The notes beneath the pieces are model-generated. The model did not search any database and was not told the DNA's origin. It saw only the letters and a program-made list of their open reading frames with translations. Positions 1 to 9,803 of a stretch of 64,000 bases of DNA are shown here, in pieces (position 1 is the stretch's first letter; each line of letters begins with the position of its first letter). The position numbers and the translations under genes were made by a program. Source of the stretch: Actinomadura mexicana (GTDB lineage Bacteria > Actinomycetota > Actinomycetes > Streptosporangiales > Streptosporangiaceae); contig NZ_FZNP01000010.1 of assembly GCF_900188105.1 (NCBI RefSeq), forward strand, positions 1 to 64,000, given 5' to 3'.

Positions 1-1
1 C

Positions 2-349
2 GAGATCCGCCAGCGCCACCCCGTCTTCGGCGTCGGCTCCTACGTCGAACTGTCCGCCTCCAACCCCTCCGTCCTCGCCTTCACCCGCGAGATCAACGGC
101 GGGGACGCCAACCAGTGGGGCGGCGCGAACACGGTCCTGTGCGTGAACAACCTGTCCCGGTTCCCCCAGCCGGTCGAGCTGGACCTGCGGCGCTTCCGGG
201 GCTCGTTCCCGATCGAGTGCATGGGCGGCGTCCAGTTCCCGGCCATCGGCGACCTGCCCTACCTGCTGACCCTTCCCGGGCACGGCTTCTACTGGTTCCT
301 GCTCCCGCCGCCGCCGGGCGGGCAGGAGCCGGGAGAGGGAGTGATGTGA
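2..349 (+). CDS. treS: Trehalose synthase, C-terminal end (partial)
   Basis: The last 115 codons of a trehalose synthase, which interconverts maltose and trehalose in the cytoplasm. The 5' part lies outside the window. The visible piece is the C-terminal beta-sandwich domain of this GH13 family, with the characteristic stretch VLCVNNLSRFPQPVELDLRR followed by PAIGDLPYLLTLPGHGFYW. A glycine-rich segment (INGGDANQWGGAN) sits before this stretch and looks like a loop extension. The stop codon overlaps the GTG of the maltokinase gene (GTGA), so the two are almost certainly cotranscribed and translationally coupled. Together they feed maltose made from trehalose into maltose-1-phosphate for the GlgE pathway. 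The family call is strong; the start cannot be judged. Confidence 0.93.
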   Translation, partial: EIRQRHPVFGVGSYVELSASNPSVLAFTREINGGDANQWGGANTVLCVNNLSRFPQPVELDLRRFRGSFPIECMGGVQFPAIGDLPYLLTLPGHGFYWFLLPPPPGGQEPGEGVM

Positions 350-1839
350 CCGTGGCGCCGTCCGCTCCGCCGACCGACACCTCGCTCGTCCGGCTCCTGG
401 CCGGGTGGCTGCCGCGGCAGCGGTGGTTCGGCGGCAAGGACGGCCCCATCCACGACATCACCATCGGCACCGCCACCGAACTCCGGCACGGCGACCCCGC
501 CCTGCACCACCTCGTCCTCGACGTCCGCCAGGACGGCACCACCGACCACTACCAGCTCCTCCTCGGCGCCCGCCGCGACCTGCCCGAGCACCTGGCGCCG
601 GTCGCGATCGGGCGGCTGGAGGGCCCGGAGCAGGGCATCACCGGGTACGTCTACGACGCCGCCCACGACGCGGAGCTGACGCGCCCGCTGCTGGGGCTGA
701 TGGCGGACGAGCGGACGGTCGGACCGCTGACGTTCCGCCGGGCGCCCGGCACCGGCATCCGCACGGACCTGGACGGCATGCCGATCCCGGGCGAGCAGAG
801 CAACACCTCGCTGGTCTTCGGCGACGCCTACATCTGCAAGCTGTTCCGCCGCCTGTCCCCCGGCGTCGGCCCCGACCTGGAGGTCAATCTCGCGCTCTCC
901 CGGCGGGGCTGCGAGCACGTCCCGAGCGTGCACGGCTGGATCGAGCTGGAACCGGGCGCGCTGGGGATGCCTTCGAGCGGCCCGGACTCCGGTGGGGACG
1001 AGCCGGTCACGCTCGCGCTGCTGTCGGAGTTCCTGCGCACCGCGACGGACGGCTGGCAGCTCGCGCTCACCAGCGTCCGCGACTGGTTCGCCCAGCCCGC
1101 GACGCCGGGAGCGCCGTCCGCCTCCACCGCCGGCGATGCCGCGACCGCCCGCGACGCCGGGGCCGCCGGAGGCGACTTCGCCGCCGAGGCCGAACGGCTC
1201 GGCGCGGCCACCGCCGAGGTGCACCGCGACCTCGCCGCCGCGTTCGGGGTGACGCAGGCGCCGCCCGAGCTCCTGCGGGAGATCGTCTTCGCGATGCACG
1301 AGCAGCTCGACCAGGTCAGCGCCGCCGTGCCGGAGCTGCGCCCCTACGCGCCCGCGATCCGCGAGGTGTTCGACCGGGTCGCCGCCGAGGCGGCGCCGCT
1401 GCCGTTCCAGCGCGTGCACGGCGACTACCACCTCGGCCAGGTCCTGCGCACCGACTCCGGCTGGACGCTGCTGGACTTCGAGGGCGAGCCGGCCCGCACG
1501 CCCGCCGAGCGCCGGGCCTCCGCGCACCCGCTGCGCGACGTCGCCGGAATGCTCCGCTCGTTCGAGTACGCCGCGCGGTTCCTGCTGGCCCGGGAGGGCG
1601 ACGTCCCGCCGCAGACGGCGGACGCGCTGGAACTGCACGCCCAGGCGTGGGCCGAACGGAACCGGGCGGCGTTCTGCGCCGGCTACGCGGCCGCGGGCGG
1701 GCCCGACCCGGCGGCGCACGCGACGCTGGTGCGGGCGTTCGAGTTCGACAAGGCCGTCTACGAGATCCGCTACGAGGCGCGGAACCGGCCGTCATGGCTG
1801 CCCGTCCCGCTGCGGTCGCTGGCCCGGCTCGCGGGCTGA
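346..1839 (+). CDS. mak: Maltokinase
   Basis: A 497-residue maltokinase (Pep2/Mak family) that phosphorylates maltose with ATP to maltose-1-phosphate, the donor used by GlgE. The N-terminal cap has the family motif LPRQRWFGGKD. The aminoglycoside-phosphotransferase-like lobe carries the catalytic loop RVHGDYHLGQVL near residue 365 and the metal-binding LLDFEGEPA about 15 residues later. The C-terminus has the conserved FEFDKAVYEIRYEARNRP. The GTG start at 346 was chosen because it overlaps the treS stop and has GGGAGAGGGA just upstream. There is an Ala/Gly-rich insertion at about residues 250-280. The branching-enzyme gene glgB follows about 1.6 kb downstream but is separated by the GntR module, which interrupts the usual treS-mak-glgB order. 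Confidence 0.95.
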   Translation: MTVAPSAPPTDTSLVRLLAGWLPRQRWFGGKDGPIHDITIGTATELRHGDPALHHLVLDVRQDGTTDHYQLLLGARRDLPEHLAPVAIGRLEGPEQGITGYVYDAAHDAELTRPLLGLMADERTVGPLTFRRAPGTGIRTDLDGMPIPGEQSNTSLVFGDAYICKLFRRLSPGVGPDLEVNLALSRRGCEHVPSVHGWIELEPGALGMPSSGPDSGGDEPVTLALLSEFLRTATDGWQLALTSVRDWFAQPATPGAPSASTAGDAATARDAGAAGGDFAAEAERLGAATAEVHRDLAAAFGVTQAPPELLREIVFAMHEQLDQVSAAVPELRPYAPAIREVFDRVAAEAAPLPFQRVHGDYHLGQVLRTDSGWTLLDFEGEPARTPAERRASAHPLRDVAGMLRSFEYAARFLLAREGDVPPQTADALELHAQAWAERNRAAFCAGYAAAGGPDPAAHATLVRAFEFDKAVYEIRYEARNRPSWLPVPLRSLARLAG

Positions 1840-1908
1840 CCGGGCCGGGACCGCACCGGCCTCCCCGCACCGGCCCTCCCCGCACCGGCCGTCCTTCCGG
1901 CGGTCGCG

Positions 1909-2676
1909 TCACAGGTCGATGGCGTAGTCGAGGACGACCCGGTCGGCGGGCAGCACGATCTCGCGGCAGACCTCCATGACGCCGGCGCGCGACAGCATGC
2001 GGCGGGTGATGGCGAGCACCGGCACCCCGCCCGCCATGTTCAGGGTCTCGGCCTCCTCGGGCGTCGGCATCCGGGACCGGACGGCCTCCTCGACGCGGAT
2101 CGGCGGGTACCCGAGGTAGGTCAGCTGCGCGAGCGTCCCGCCGGGCCAGGGCTCGCGCGCCGGGTCGGCGACGGGCGTGTCGCCGACCACGTCCCACGGC
2201 AGGTAGTTGACGGAGATCTGCTGCGGCTCCCCGCGCGCGTGGAAGACGAACCGGCGGCGCAGCAGCTCGGTGCCGGGCGGCAGCTCGAACAGCGCGCCGA
2301 GGTCGTCGTCGGCCCGGACGCGGGAGAACTCCCGGTCCAGCCGGTACTCCTCCCACGTGATCTTCTGGTCGCGGGTGAACGTGGTCTCGGGGACCGCCGT
2401 CGGCTCGGCCACCGCGCGGTAGCGCTCCATCGCCACGCGGCGCGCCGGCGGGACGACCCGGACGAGCGTGCCGCCGCCGCGGCGGGTCTCGACCAGGCCC
2501 TCGCCGCGCAGCAGCGCGACGGCCTGCCGCACGACGATCTCGGAGACGCCGTGGAGGCCGCACAGCTCGGCGAGGGTCGGCAGCCGCGTCCCCGGCGGGA
2601 GGCTGCCGTCCCGGATCTCTTCTCGCAGGGTGTCGGCGATGCGCAGGTAGGCGGGACGGTCCGGCACCGGCGTCAC
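1909..2676 (-). CDS. GntR-family regulator (HutC/UTRA type)
   Basis: A 255-residue transcription regulator. Residues 5-75 form a GntR winged helix (YLRIADTLREEIRDGSLPPG, then a recognition helix with EIVVRQAVALLRGEGLVETR). The rest matches the UTRA ligand-binding fold of the HutC subfamily, ending in a typical LSRAGVMEVCREIVLPADRVVLDY-type strand pair. The GTG start at 2676 is preceded by GGAGAGGGAG; an upstream in-frame start at 2772 would add 32 low-complexity residues and is less likely. The gene is divergent from a 72-residue protein at 2891, with a GTATAC-centred palindrome between them. The effector cannot be predicted. Its position between mak and glgB may be an insertion into the glycogen operon. 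Confidence 0.88.
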   Translation of the reverse strand: MTPVPDRPAYLRIADTLREEIRDGSLPPGTRLPTLAELCGLHGVSEIVVRQAVALLRGEGLVETRRGGGTLVRVVPPARRVAMERYRAVAEPTAVPETTFTRDQKITWEEYRLDREFSRVRADDDLGALFELPPGTELLRRRFVFHARGEPQQISVNYLPWDVVGDTPVADPAREPWPGGTLAQLTYLGYPPIRVEEAVRSRMPTPEEAETLNMAGGVPVLAITRRMLSRAGVMEVCREIVLPADRVVLDYAIDL

Positions 2677-2847
2677 CTCCCTCTCCTCGGGCGCGCCCCC
2701 CGGCCTCCTGCCCGCGGCCGTGTTCGAACAGCGTTCGACGCCGCGTTCGATCCTGCTCGCCCCTCCAGTCATCCATACCTTCCAGGCGCTATCCGCGGGG
2801 GCACGGTCCGCTTACGGACAGCTTGACACCTCTCAGGCCGAGTAAGA

Positions 2848-2863
2848 CTTTTGTATACAGAAG
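2848..2863. promoter_or_regulatory. GTATAC-centred palindrome, candidate GntR operator
   Basis: The 16-bp sequence CTTTTGTATACAGAAG is an inverted repeat with one mismatched pair, centred on GTATAC. It lies 27 bases upstream of the small gene at 2891 and 171 bases upstream of the divergent GntR start. A TTGACA hexamer at 2823-2828 could be the -35 element of the rightward promoter, which would put the palindrome over the transcription start region. Operators of HutC-type GntR proteins are often short palindromes with GTNTAGAC or TGTATACA cores. The assignment to this regulator is inference from position. Confidence 0.55.
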
Positions 2864-2890
2864 AGCGGCCTCGGGGAAGGGACGACCTTG

Positions 2891-3109
2891 ATGGGCGACT
2901 TCGAGGATCTGAAGGCGGCCATCGAGGGCGGGTTTCCGGGTTGGCAGGTGTGGCGCAGCGACGCGGGACGCTGGTACGCGACCCGCAGCGGCGACCTCAC
3001 CGATGCCCAACTCCAGGCGGGATGTGCGATGACGGTGGCCGCGGACGACTCGGAGGGGCTCCGGCGGATGCTGTTCGAGCAGACGCGCGGGGAGCACGGG
3101 GACCGATGA
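2891..3109 (+). CDS. Small uncharacterised protein, partner of GntR regulator
   Basis: A 72-residue cytoplasmic protein with no signal peptide or membrane segment. It reads as an amphipathic N-terminal helix (FEDLKAAIEGGF), a PGWQVWRSDAGRWYATRSG segment, then DLTDAQLQAGCAMTVAADD and a short C-terminal helix. Aromatic residues and a W-x-x-R pattern dominate the middle. I recall similar short actinomycete proteins with a PGW...W...GRWYATR core next to regulators, but no function is known to me. ATG at 2891 is preceded by GGGGAAGGGA at good spacing. The divergent GntR gene and palindrome suggest a two-gene regulatory module. No downstream partner is close; glgB starts 333 bases later. Confidence 0.75.
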   Translation: MGDFEDLKAAIEGGFPGWQVWRSDAGRWYATRSGDLTDAQLQAGCAMTVAADDSEGLRRMLFEQTRGEHGDR

Positions 3110-3442
3110 CGGGAGGCAGGGGAATCGGGGCGGCCCGGTCCGCATGCGGGGGCGGGCCGGGCTGGGACATTCCGGTACGGAAGGTACCTGTGGCGCTGAG
3201 GTGACACAGGAATGGAGCCCAGGGCGGTGGGGTCGGTGTCACCCCTGGGGCGAGGTAGGCGTGGCCGCACGGTCGGCACATTCGACGCGACCCCACGACG
3301 AAGAGTCGTGCCGGCCGTGCGGCCGCAACACCTGTACCGGAATGCCGGTTTCGCGAAAACAGGTCGGCCCGCCATGTGAGAGCGCCGGATCTCGGGGCAA
3401 CCTCATGGGGTGAACGGCTCAGTGACGGGAGACCATGACGCC
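3110..3442 (+). other. Intergenic region upstream of glgB with hairpins
   Basis: There is no convincing gene in these 333 bases. Several inverted repeats are visible: CCTGTG...CACAGG at 3187-3210, an ACGAC...GTCGT stem near 3293-3308, and a GGCCG-rich repeat just after it. The more AT-containing stretch CGGAATGCCGGTTTCGCGAAAACAGG (about 3339-3364) could belong to the glgB promoter, but no clear -35/-10 pair is present. The first hairpin could end transcription from the small gene upstream. Confidence 0.4.
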
Positions 3443-5674
<2,232 letters not shown>

Positions 5675-5683
5675 GGTGACGGG

Positions 5684-6034
5684 ATGCTCCTGCACATCGT
5701 CCCCGGTCACTTCATGGTCGAGCACCTTCCGCACGCGACGTTCCCGGAGGACGACGAGTGGGTCGCGCTCATACGCGCCCCCGAGGGCCTCACCGTGATC
5801 CGGGACGCCTCACCGTTCGCCGAGACGGAGCGGTGGGTCGGCTTCTACGGCGACTCGGCCCACGGCCTCGACACGCCCGGCGTGCTCGCCGCGATCGTGG
5901 GGCCGCTGGCCGAGTCCGGGGTGCCCGTCTTCGTCGCCTCGACGTACCACTCCGACCTCGTGCTCGTCCCGGAGCACCGGTCGGAGGAGGGGGCGCGGGC
6001 GCTGCGCGACGCCGGCCACCGCGTCGAGACCTGA
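5684..6034 (+). CDS. ACT domain-containing protein
   Basis: A 116-residue protein of the single-chain ACT-domain (CASTOR-like) type. The sequence shows two beta-alpha-beta halves. The first ends near SPFAETERWVGFYGDSAHGL. The second, GVLAAIVGPLAESGVPVFVASTYHSDLVLV, is the diagnostic part of proteins annotated as ACT domain-containing in many bacteria. Such domains usually bind an amino acid, but no ligand is established for this group. There is no DNA-binding region. The gene starts nine bases after the glgB stop and so probably shares its transcript. A metabolic link to glycogen branching is not obvious. Confidence 0.8.
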   Translation: MLLHIVPGHFMVEHLPHATFPEDDEWVALIRAPEGLTVIRDASPFAETERWVGFYGDSAHGLDTPGVLAAIVGPLAESGVPVFVASTYHSDLVLVPEHRSEEGARALRDAGHRVET

Positions 6035-6063
6035 CCGCGTCGAGAACCGGCCCGCGTGAAGGT

Positions 6064-6921
6064 CTAGAGGCGTTCGAGCAGCCAGCGGGGACCGGTGATG
6101 GCGGCGCCCGCCTCCTCGCAGCGGGCGCGCAGCTCCCGGTCGGCCGTCACCACCAGGTGGGCCTTGCCCGGGTCGCCCTGCCGGACGAGGTCGACGATCG
6201 TGTCGTCGCCGCTGCCGGGCGCGGCCACGAGCCGCAGGCCGTCGACCGGCTCGTCGGCGACGCCCCGCGCCGCGCCCTCGACGACGAGGACGACCTCCGG
6301 GAAGCAGCGGTCGTACGGGAAGAGGCCGTACGGCAGGCCGTTCACGCCGCCGTCCAGGCGTTTCAGGTCGTCGCGGAGCCGCGCGTTCGCGCCCGCCCTG
6401 TCCTTCCACCAGCCGTCGGCGCGGGCGCCCACGACGTTCGCCGCGTCCACGATGAGGACGAGCCCCTGCATCGCGTCCCGCACGCGGGGCCAGCAGCGCG
6501 CGAAGGGCTCGAACAGCTTGCGGTCGGTGACTTCTTCCGCGCGCACCCATTCGGCTCTGCGCGTCTCCCTCGACGCGGGCAGCACAGGCGCGCGCTCTGG
6601 CAAGGAGCCCACGACGGAGGTGAACGACCATCCGCCGTGGTCCTCCACGCTCGTGCCGTGGACGCTGACCGTTCCCGGGTCGAGCGTGCATTCCTCGGCC
6701 GTCTCGCGCAGCGCCCCGGTGACGACGTCCTCATGGCTGTGCAGCGCGCCGCCGAACATGCCCCACGTCCCGCCGCCGAGCCCCCACCACGCGCGCTGCT
6801 GGAGCAGCACCCACACCTGGCCGGCGGAGTCGCGGTGGTAGGCCAGCAGGCCCGCGGCGCCGAACCGCCCCCAGTGCGTGTGCCCCAGGCCGCAGCTGGC
6901 CCAGCCGTCGCCGTCTCCCAT
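6064..6921 (-). CDS. NUDIX hydrolase fused to a NYN/PIN-like domain
   Basis: A 285-residue two-domain protein. Residues 10-150 are a NUDIX domain with a near-canonical box: GALHSHE, then RETAEEC after seven residues; the usual glycine after the EE pair is Cys. Residues 160-285 look like a NYN/PIN-type nuclease fold. They begin with the strand LVLIVDAANVVGARADGWWK, which carries the first acidic residue, and include VVLVVEGAARG, GSGDDTIVDL and LVVTADRELRARCEEAG, which supply further Asp residues typical of this metal-dependent RNase fold. ATG 6921 was preferred over an upstream codon that would add 27 residues. The gene is divergent from the thioesterase gene. Substrates of either domain are unknown; a nucleotide or RNA housekeeping role is inferred. 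Confidence 0.82.
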   Translation of the reverse strand: MGDGDGWASCGLGHTHWGRFGAAGLLAYHRDSAGQVWVLLQQRAWWGLGGGTWGMFGGALHSHEDVVTGALRETAEECTLDPGTVSVHGTSVEDHGGWSFTSVVGSLPERAPVLPASRETRRAEWVRAEEVTDRKLFEPFARCWPRVRDAMQGLVLIVDAANVVGARADGWWKDRAGANARLRDDLKRLDGGVNGLPYGLFPYDRCFPEVVLVVEGAARGVADEPVDGLRLVAAPGSGDDTIVDLVRQGDPGKAHLVVTADRELRARCEEAGAAITGPRWLLERL

Positions 6922-7003
6922 GGGTCCGACGATAGCGCCGCGTGCCCGTGACGAAGGGCACAGTGCCCTCACCCGCCTCGCCGAATAGCATTCGGGAGTC
7001 ACC

Positions 7004-7540
7004 GTGATCAGGGAGAGCGAGTTGAGCGTCGAGGCGACCCCGCAGGCCCCTCGGGAGGCTCCTCAGGAAGCCGAGGCCCACCGGGAGGCCGCCGACCTGT
7101 GGAACACCCTGTCGGGCGCCGAGCTGATCCAGGCGATGGCGGACGGACGGTTTCCGCAGATCTCCGACATCAACGACCACATCGGGCAGGACATCGCCTC
7201 CGCCGAGCCGGGCCGGGTCCGCATCGCGTGGACGCCGGGCGAGCGGCTCTGCAATCCCGGCGGAACCGTGCACGGCGGCTACATCGCGATGATCCTCGAC
7301 AACGCGGTCTGCCTGGCGGCGAGCAGCACCTGCGAGCACTTCATGCCGATGCTCACGCTCAACCTGAACGTCGACTACCTGCGCGGCGTCCGGGCGGGCG
7401 AGACTTACGAGGTGACCGGGACGTGCGTGCACCCCGGCGGCACCCGCATGGTCTCCAACGCCGTGGTCGCCGACGGGCGCGGCCGCCCGGTCGCCCAGGC
7501 GTCGGCGAGCGTGATCCCCAACAGGGCGTTCGCGCGCTGA
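7004..7540 (+). CDS. PaaI-family hotdog thioesterase
   Basis: A 178-residue hotdog-fold acyl-CoA thioesterase. The first 40 residues are a hydrophilic extension. The core shows the family hallmark NPGGTVHGGYIAMILDNAVCLAA, where HGG begins the central helix of the hotdog, followed by LTLNLNVDYLRGVRAGETYEV and a closing strand VVADGRGRPVAQASASVIP. Such enzymes hydrolyse aryl- or acyl-CoA esters. GTG 7004 has GGGAG five bases upstream, but TTG 7022, also preceded by GGGAG, is an equally good start and would shorten the protein by six residues. sppA follows 83 bases later on the same strand. The specific substrate cannot be told. Confidence 0.85.
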   Translation: MIRESELSVEATPQAPREAPQEAEAHREAADLWNTLSGAELIQAMADGRFPQISDINDHIGQDIASAEPGRVRIAWTPGERLCNPGGTVHGGYIAMILDNAVCLAASSTCEHFMPMLTLNLNVDYLRGVRAGETYEVTGTCVHPGGTRMVSNAVVADGRGRPVAQASASVIPNRAFAR

Positions 7541-7623
7541 CCCGTCCCCGCCCCGCGCGGGCCCGGCCGACGGCGCCGCCGGGGGCGCGGGAACGCTGCG
7601 CGGCGAACGCATAGGCTGGGGCC

Positions 7624-9327
7624 ATGGTGGATCCCGGCACAGTCGTCAACGTGATCAGACAGGCCCGCGACCGGCGGACGGCCCCGCTGATCCTCGAACT
7701 CGACCTCACCGAGGGCATCGTCGAGACCGCGCCGGCCGACCCCGTCTCGGCGTTCCTGTCCATGCGCCGGCCGGGCCTGCGGGACGTCCTGGACGGGCTG
7801 CGCCGCGCCCGCTCCGACAGCCGGGTGCGCGCCCTCGTCGTGAAGGTCAGCGGCACCGTCGGGCTGGCGCTCGCCCAGGAGCTGCGCGAGGCGGTGCAGG
7901 GCCTGCGGGACGCGGGCAAGCACACCGTCGCCTGGGCGGAGACGTTCGGCGAGGGAGGCCGCGGCACCGTCCCGTTCTACCTGGCCACCGGGTTCGACAA
8001 GGTCTACCTGCAGCCCACCGGCGAGGTGGGGCTCACCGGCGTCGCGCTGGAGGAGCCGTTCTTCGCCGGCGCGCTGGAGAAGGCGGGCGTCCGGCCGCGG
8101 TTCGCCAAGCGCTACGAGTACAAGACCATGGCGAACACGTTCATGGAGAAGACCTACACGCCCGAGCACGAGGAGTCGTCGCAGCGGCTCGTCACCTCGC
8201 TCGGCGAGCAGATCACCGCCGGGATCGCCGCCTCGCGCGGCCTGGCGGAGGAGAAGGTCCGCGAGCTCACCGACCGCGGTCCGCTGCTGGCCGCCGAGGC
8301 ACTGGAGGAGGGCCTCGTCGACGGTCTGGCCTACCGCGACGAGATCTACGGCGGCCTGCGCGAGGAGTTCGGCGAGGAGGCGCAGCTGCGCTACGTCTCC
8401 CGCTACAACCGCGCGCACGGCCTGGCCAACCGCCTCCCGCAGCCCGGCCGGCAGGACGTCGTCGCGTTCGTCAACGGGCAGGGCCCGATCCGGCTCGGCC
8501 GCAGCGGCCGGGGCGGCCCGCTCCCGAACTCCGGGCCCGCGATGGGCTCGGACACGATCGGCGCCGCGTTCCGCGCCGCCGTGAAGGACGACCGGGTCAA
8601 GGCGATCGTGTTCCGCGTCAACAGCCCGGGCGGCTCCGCCGTCGCCTCCGACTCGATCTGGCGCGAGGTCGTCCTCGCCCGCCGCGCCGGCAAGCCCGTG
8701 ATCGTCTCCATGGGCAACGTGGCCGCGTCCGGCGGCTACTACGTCTCGATGGCCGCCGACACGATCGTCGCGCAGCCCGGCACCATCACCGGCTCGATCG
8801 GCGTCGTGGTCGGCAAGGCCGTGGTGAACGGCCTGCTGGAGCGGGTCGGCGTCGGCCTCGGCTCGGTCGCCGACGGCGACCACGCCCGCATGTTCAGCGC
8901 CACCAAGGACTTCAGCGACTCCGAGTGGGAGCGCGTCAACGCCTCCCTCGACAGGATCTACGACGACTTCACCGCGAAGGTCGCCGAGGGCCGCGACCTG
9001 TCTCGCGAGCGCGTCCACGAGCTGGCCCGGGGCCGGGTCTGGACGGGCGCGGACGCGCGCGAGCGCGGCCTCGTCGACGAACTCGGCGGCATCGACCTGG
9101 CCCTGGACCTCGCCCGGAAGAAGGCGGGCATGGCCTCCGACGCGCCGGTCCGGATCTACCCGCACACCTCGCCGCTGGAGCGGCTGCGCCCGCCGGAGTC
9201 CAGCGAGGACCGCACCGCCGCGTCCGCGCGCTTCGACGGGTGGGGTTCCCTCGGCGGGGTCGCCGCGCGTCTCGGCCTGCCCTCCGCGGGCCCGCTCACC
9301 CTGCCCGGAGCCTGGGAGATCCGCTGA
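7624..9327 (+). CDS. sppA: Signal peptide peptidase SppA, 67 kDa type
   Basis: A 567-residue serine-lysine protease of the S49 family in its long tandem form. In the Escherichia coli enzyme the nucleophile Ser lies in the C-terminal repeat and the Lys in the N-terminal repeat. Here Ser369 sits in NVAASGGYYVSMAADTIVAQ and the candidate Lys is K167 in YEYKTMANTF, matching that arrangement. The oxyanion-type strand FRVNSPGGSAVASD is present at about residue 335. There is no N-terminal transmembrane segment, unlike the E. coli enzyme, so membrane association would have to be indirect. The flavin reductase gene begins at the stop codon, suggesting translational coupling. Confidence 0.93.
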   Translation: MVDPGTVVNVIRQARDRRTAPLILELDLTEGIVETAPADPVSAFLSMRRPGLRDVLDGLRRARSDSRVRALVVKVSGTVGLALAQELREAVQGLRDAGKHTVAWAETFGEGGRGTVPFYLATGFDKVYLQPTGEVGLTGVALEEPFFAGALEKAGVRPRFAKRYEYKTMANTFMEKTYTPEHEESSQRLVTSLGEQITAGIAASRGLAEEKVRELTDRGPLLAAEALEEGLVDGLAYRDEIYGGLREEFGEEAQLRYVSRYNRAHGLANRLPQPGRQDVVAFVNGQGPIRLGRSGRGGPLPNSGPAMGSDTIGAAFRAAVKDDRVKAIVFRVNSPGGSAVASDSIWREVVLARRAGKPVIVSMGNVAASGGYYVSMAADTIVAQPGTITGSIGVVVGKAVVNGLLERVGVGLGSVADGDHARMFSATKDFSDSEWERVNASLDRIYDDFTAKVAEGRDLSRERVHELARGRVWTGADARERGLVDELGGIDLALDLARKKAGMASDAPVRIYPHTSPLERLRPPESSEDRTAASARFDGWGSLGGVAARLGLPSAGPLTLPGAWEIR

Positions 9328-9803
9328 GCTCCGACTTCGTCGAGGCCGTCGCGGGCTTCGCCACCGGCGTGGTCGTGCTGACCGTCCGCGACGGCCGCGA
9401 CGACCTCGGCACCACGATCACCTCGTTCATGTCGGTGTCGCTGGAGCCGCCGATGGTGCTGGCGAGCGTGGCGTCCTCGTCCTACCTCACCGAGGTGCTC
9501 GGCCGGTGCCCGCGCTGGGCCGCGACGATCCTGTCCGCGTCCCAGCGCGCCCTGGCCGGCCGGTTCGCCGCCGAGGGACGGCCGAGCGCCCGCATCCTGC
9601 TGGCGAGCGAGCCCCACCACCGCGGCGAGCACTCCGGTGCCCTCGTCCCCGACACGGGCGTCTCCGCCCTGGAGTGCGAGACCCGCCGGATCGTCGAGGC
9701 GGGCGACCACACGCTCTTCGTCGCCGAGGTCGTCTCGACCGACTACGTGAGCGCCGGGCGGGCCCCCCTGGTGAGGGCCGCCCGGCGCTACCTGCCCGGC
9801 TAG
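9324..9803 (+). CDS. Flavin reductase-like FMN-binding protein, probable CTG start
   Basis: A 159-residue flavin reductase-like protein of the split beta-barrel fold, the type that supplies reduced flavin to monooxygenases. The sequence AVAGFATGVVVLTVRDGRDDL begins the fold, followed by TSFMSVSLEPPMVLASVASSS (FMN-site region) and ending FVAEVVSTDYVSAGRAPLV before the terminal RYLPG. Homologues begin with S-S-x-F-V just before AVAGFATG. No ATG, GTG or TTG occurs in frame at that place. The best initiation codon is CTG 9324, which overlaps the sppA stop as CTGA with GGGAGAT just upstream. The 3' end shares CTAG with the convergent ferritin-like gene. No monooxygenase partner is adjacent. Confidence 0.82.
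   Translation: MSSDFVEAVAGFATGVVVLTVRDGRDDLGTTITSFMSVSLEPPMVLASVASSSYLTEVLGRCPRWAATILSASQRALAGRFAAEGRPSARILLASEPHHRGEHSGALVPDTGVSALECETRRIVEAGDHTLFVAEVVSTDYVSAGRAPLVRAARRYLPG

Noticed and set aside
2854..2859. TATACA as the -10 box for TTGACA at 2823-2828
   Set aside because: The spacing is 25 bases, far from the 16-18 expected; the sequence is better explained as the centre of the palindrome.
5758..6951. Long rightward open frame opposite the NUDIX-NYN gene
   Set aside because: Its translation is Arg/Ala/Pro-rich without domain motifs, while the opposite strand carries a clear NUDIX box.
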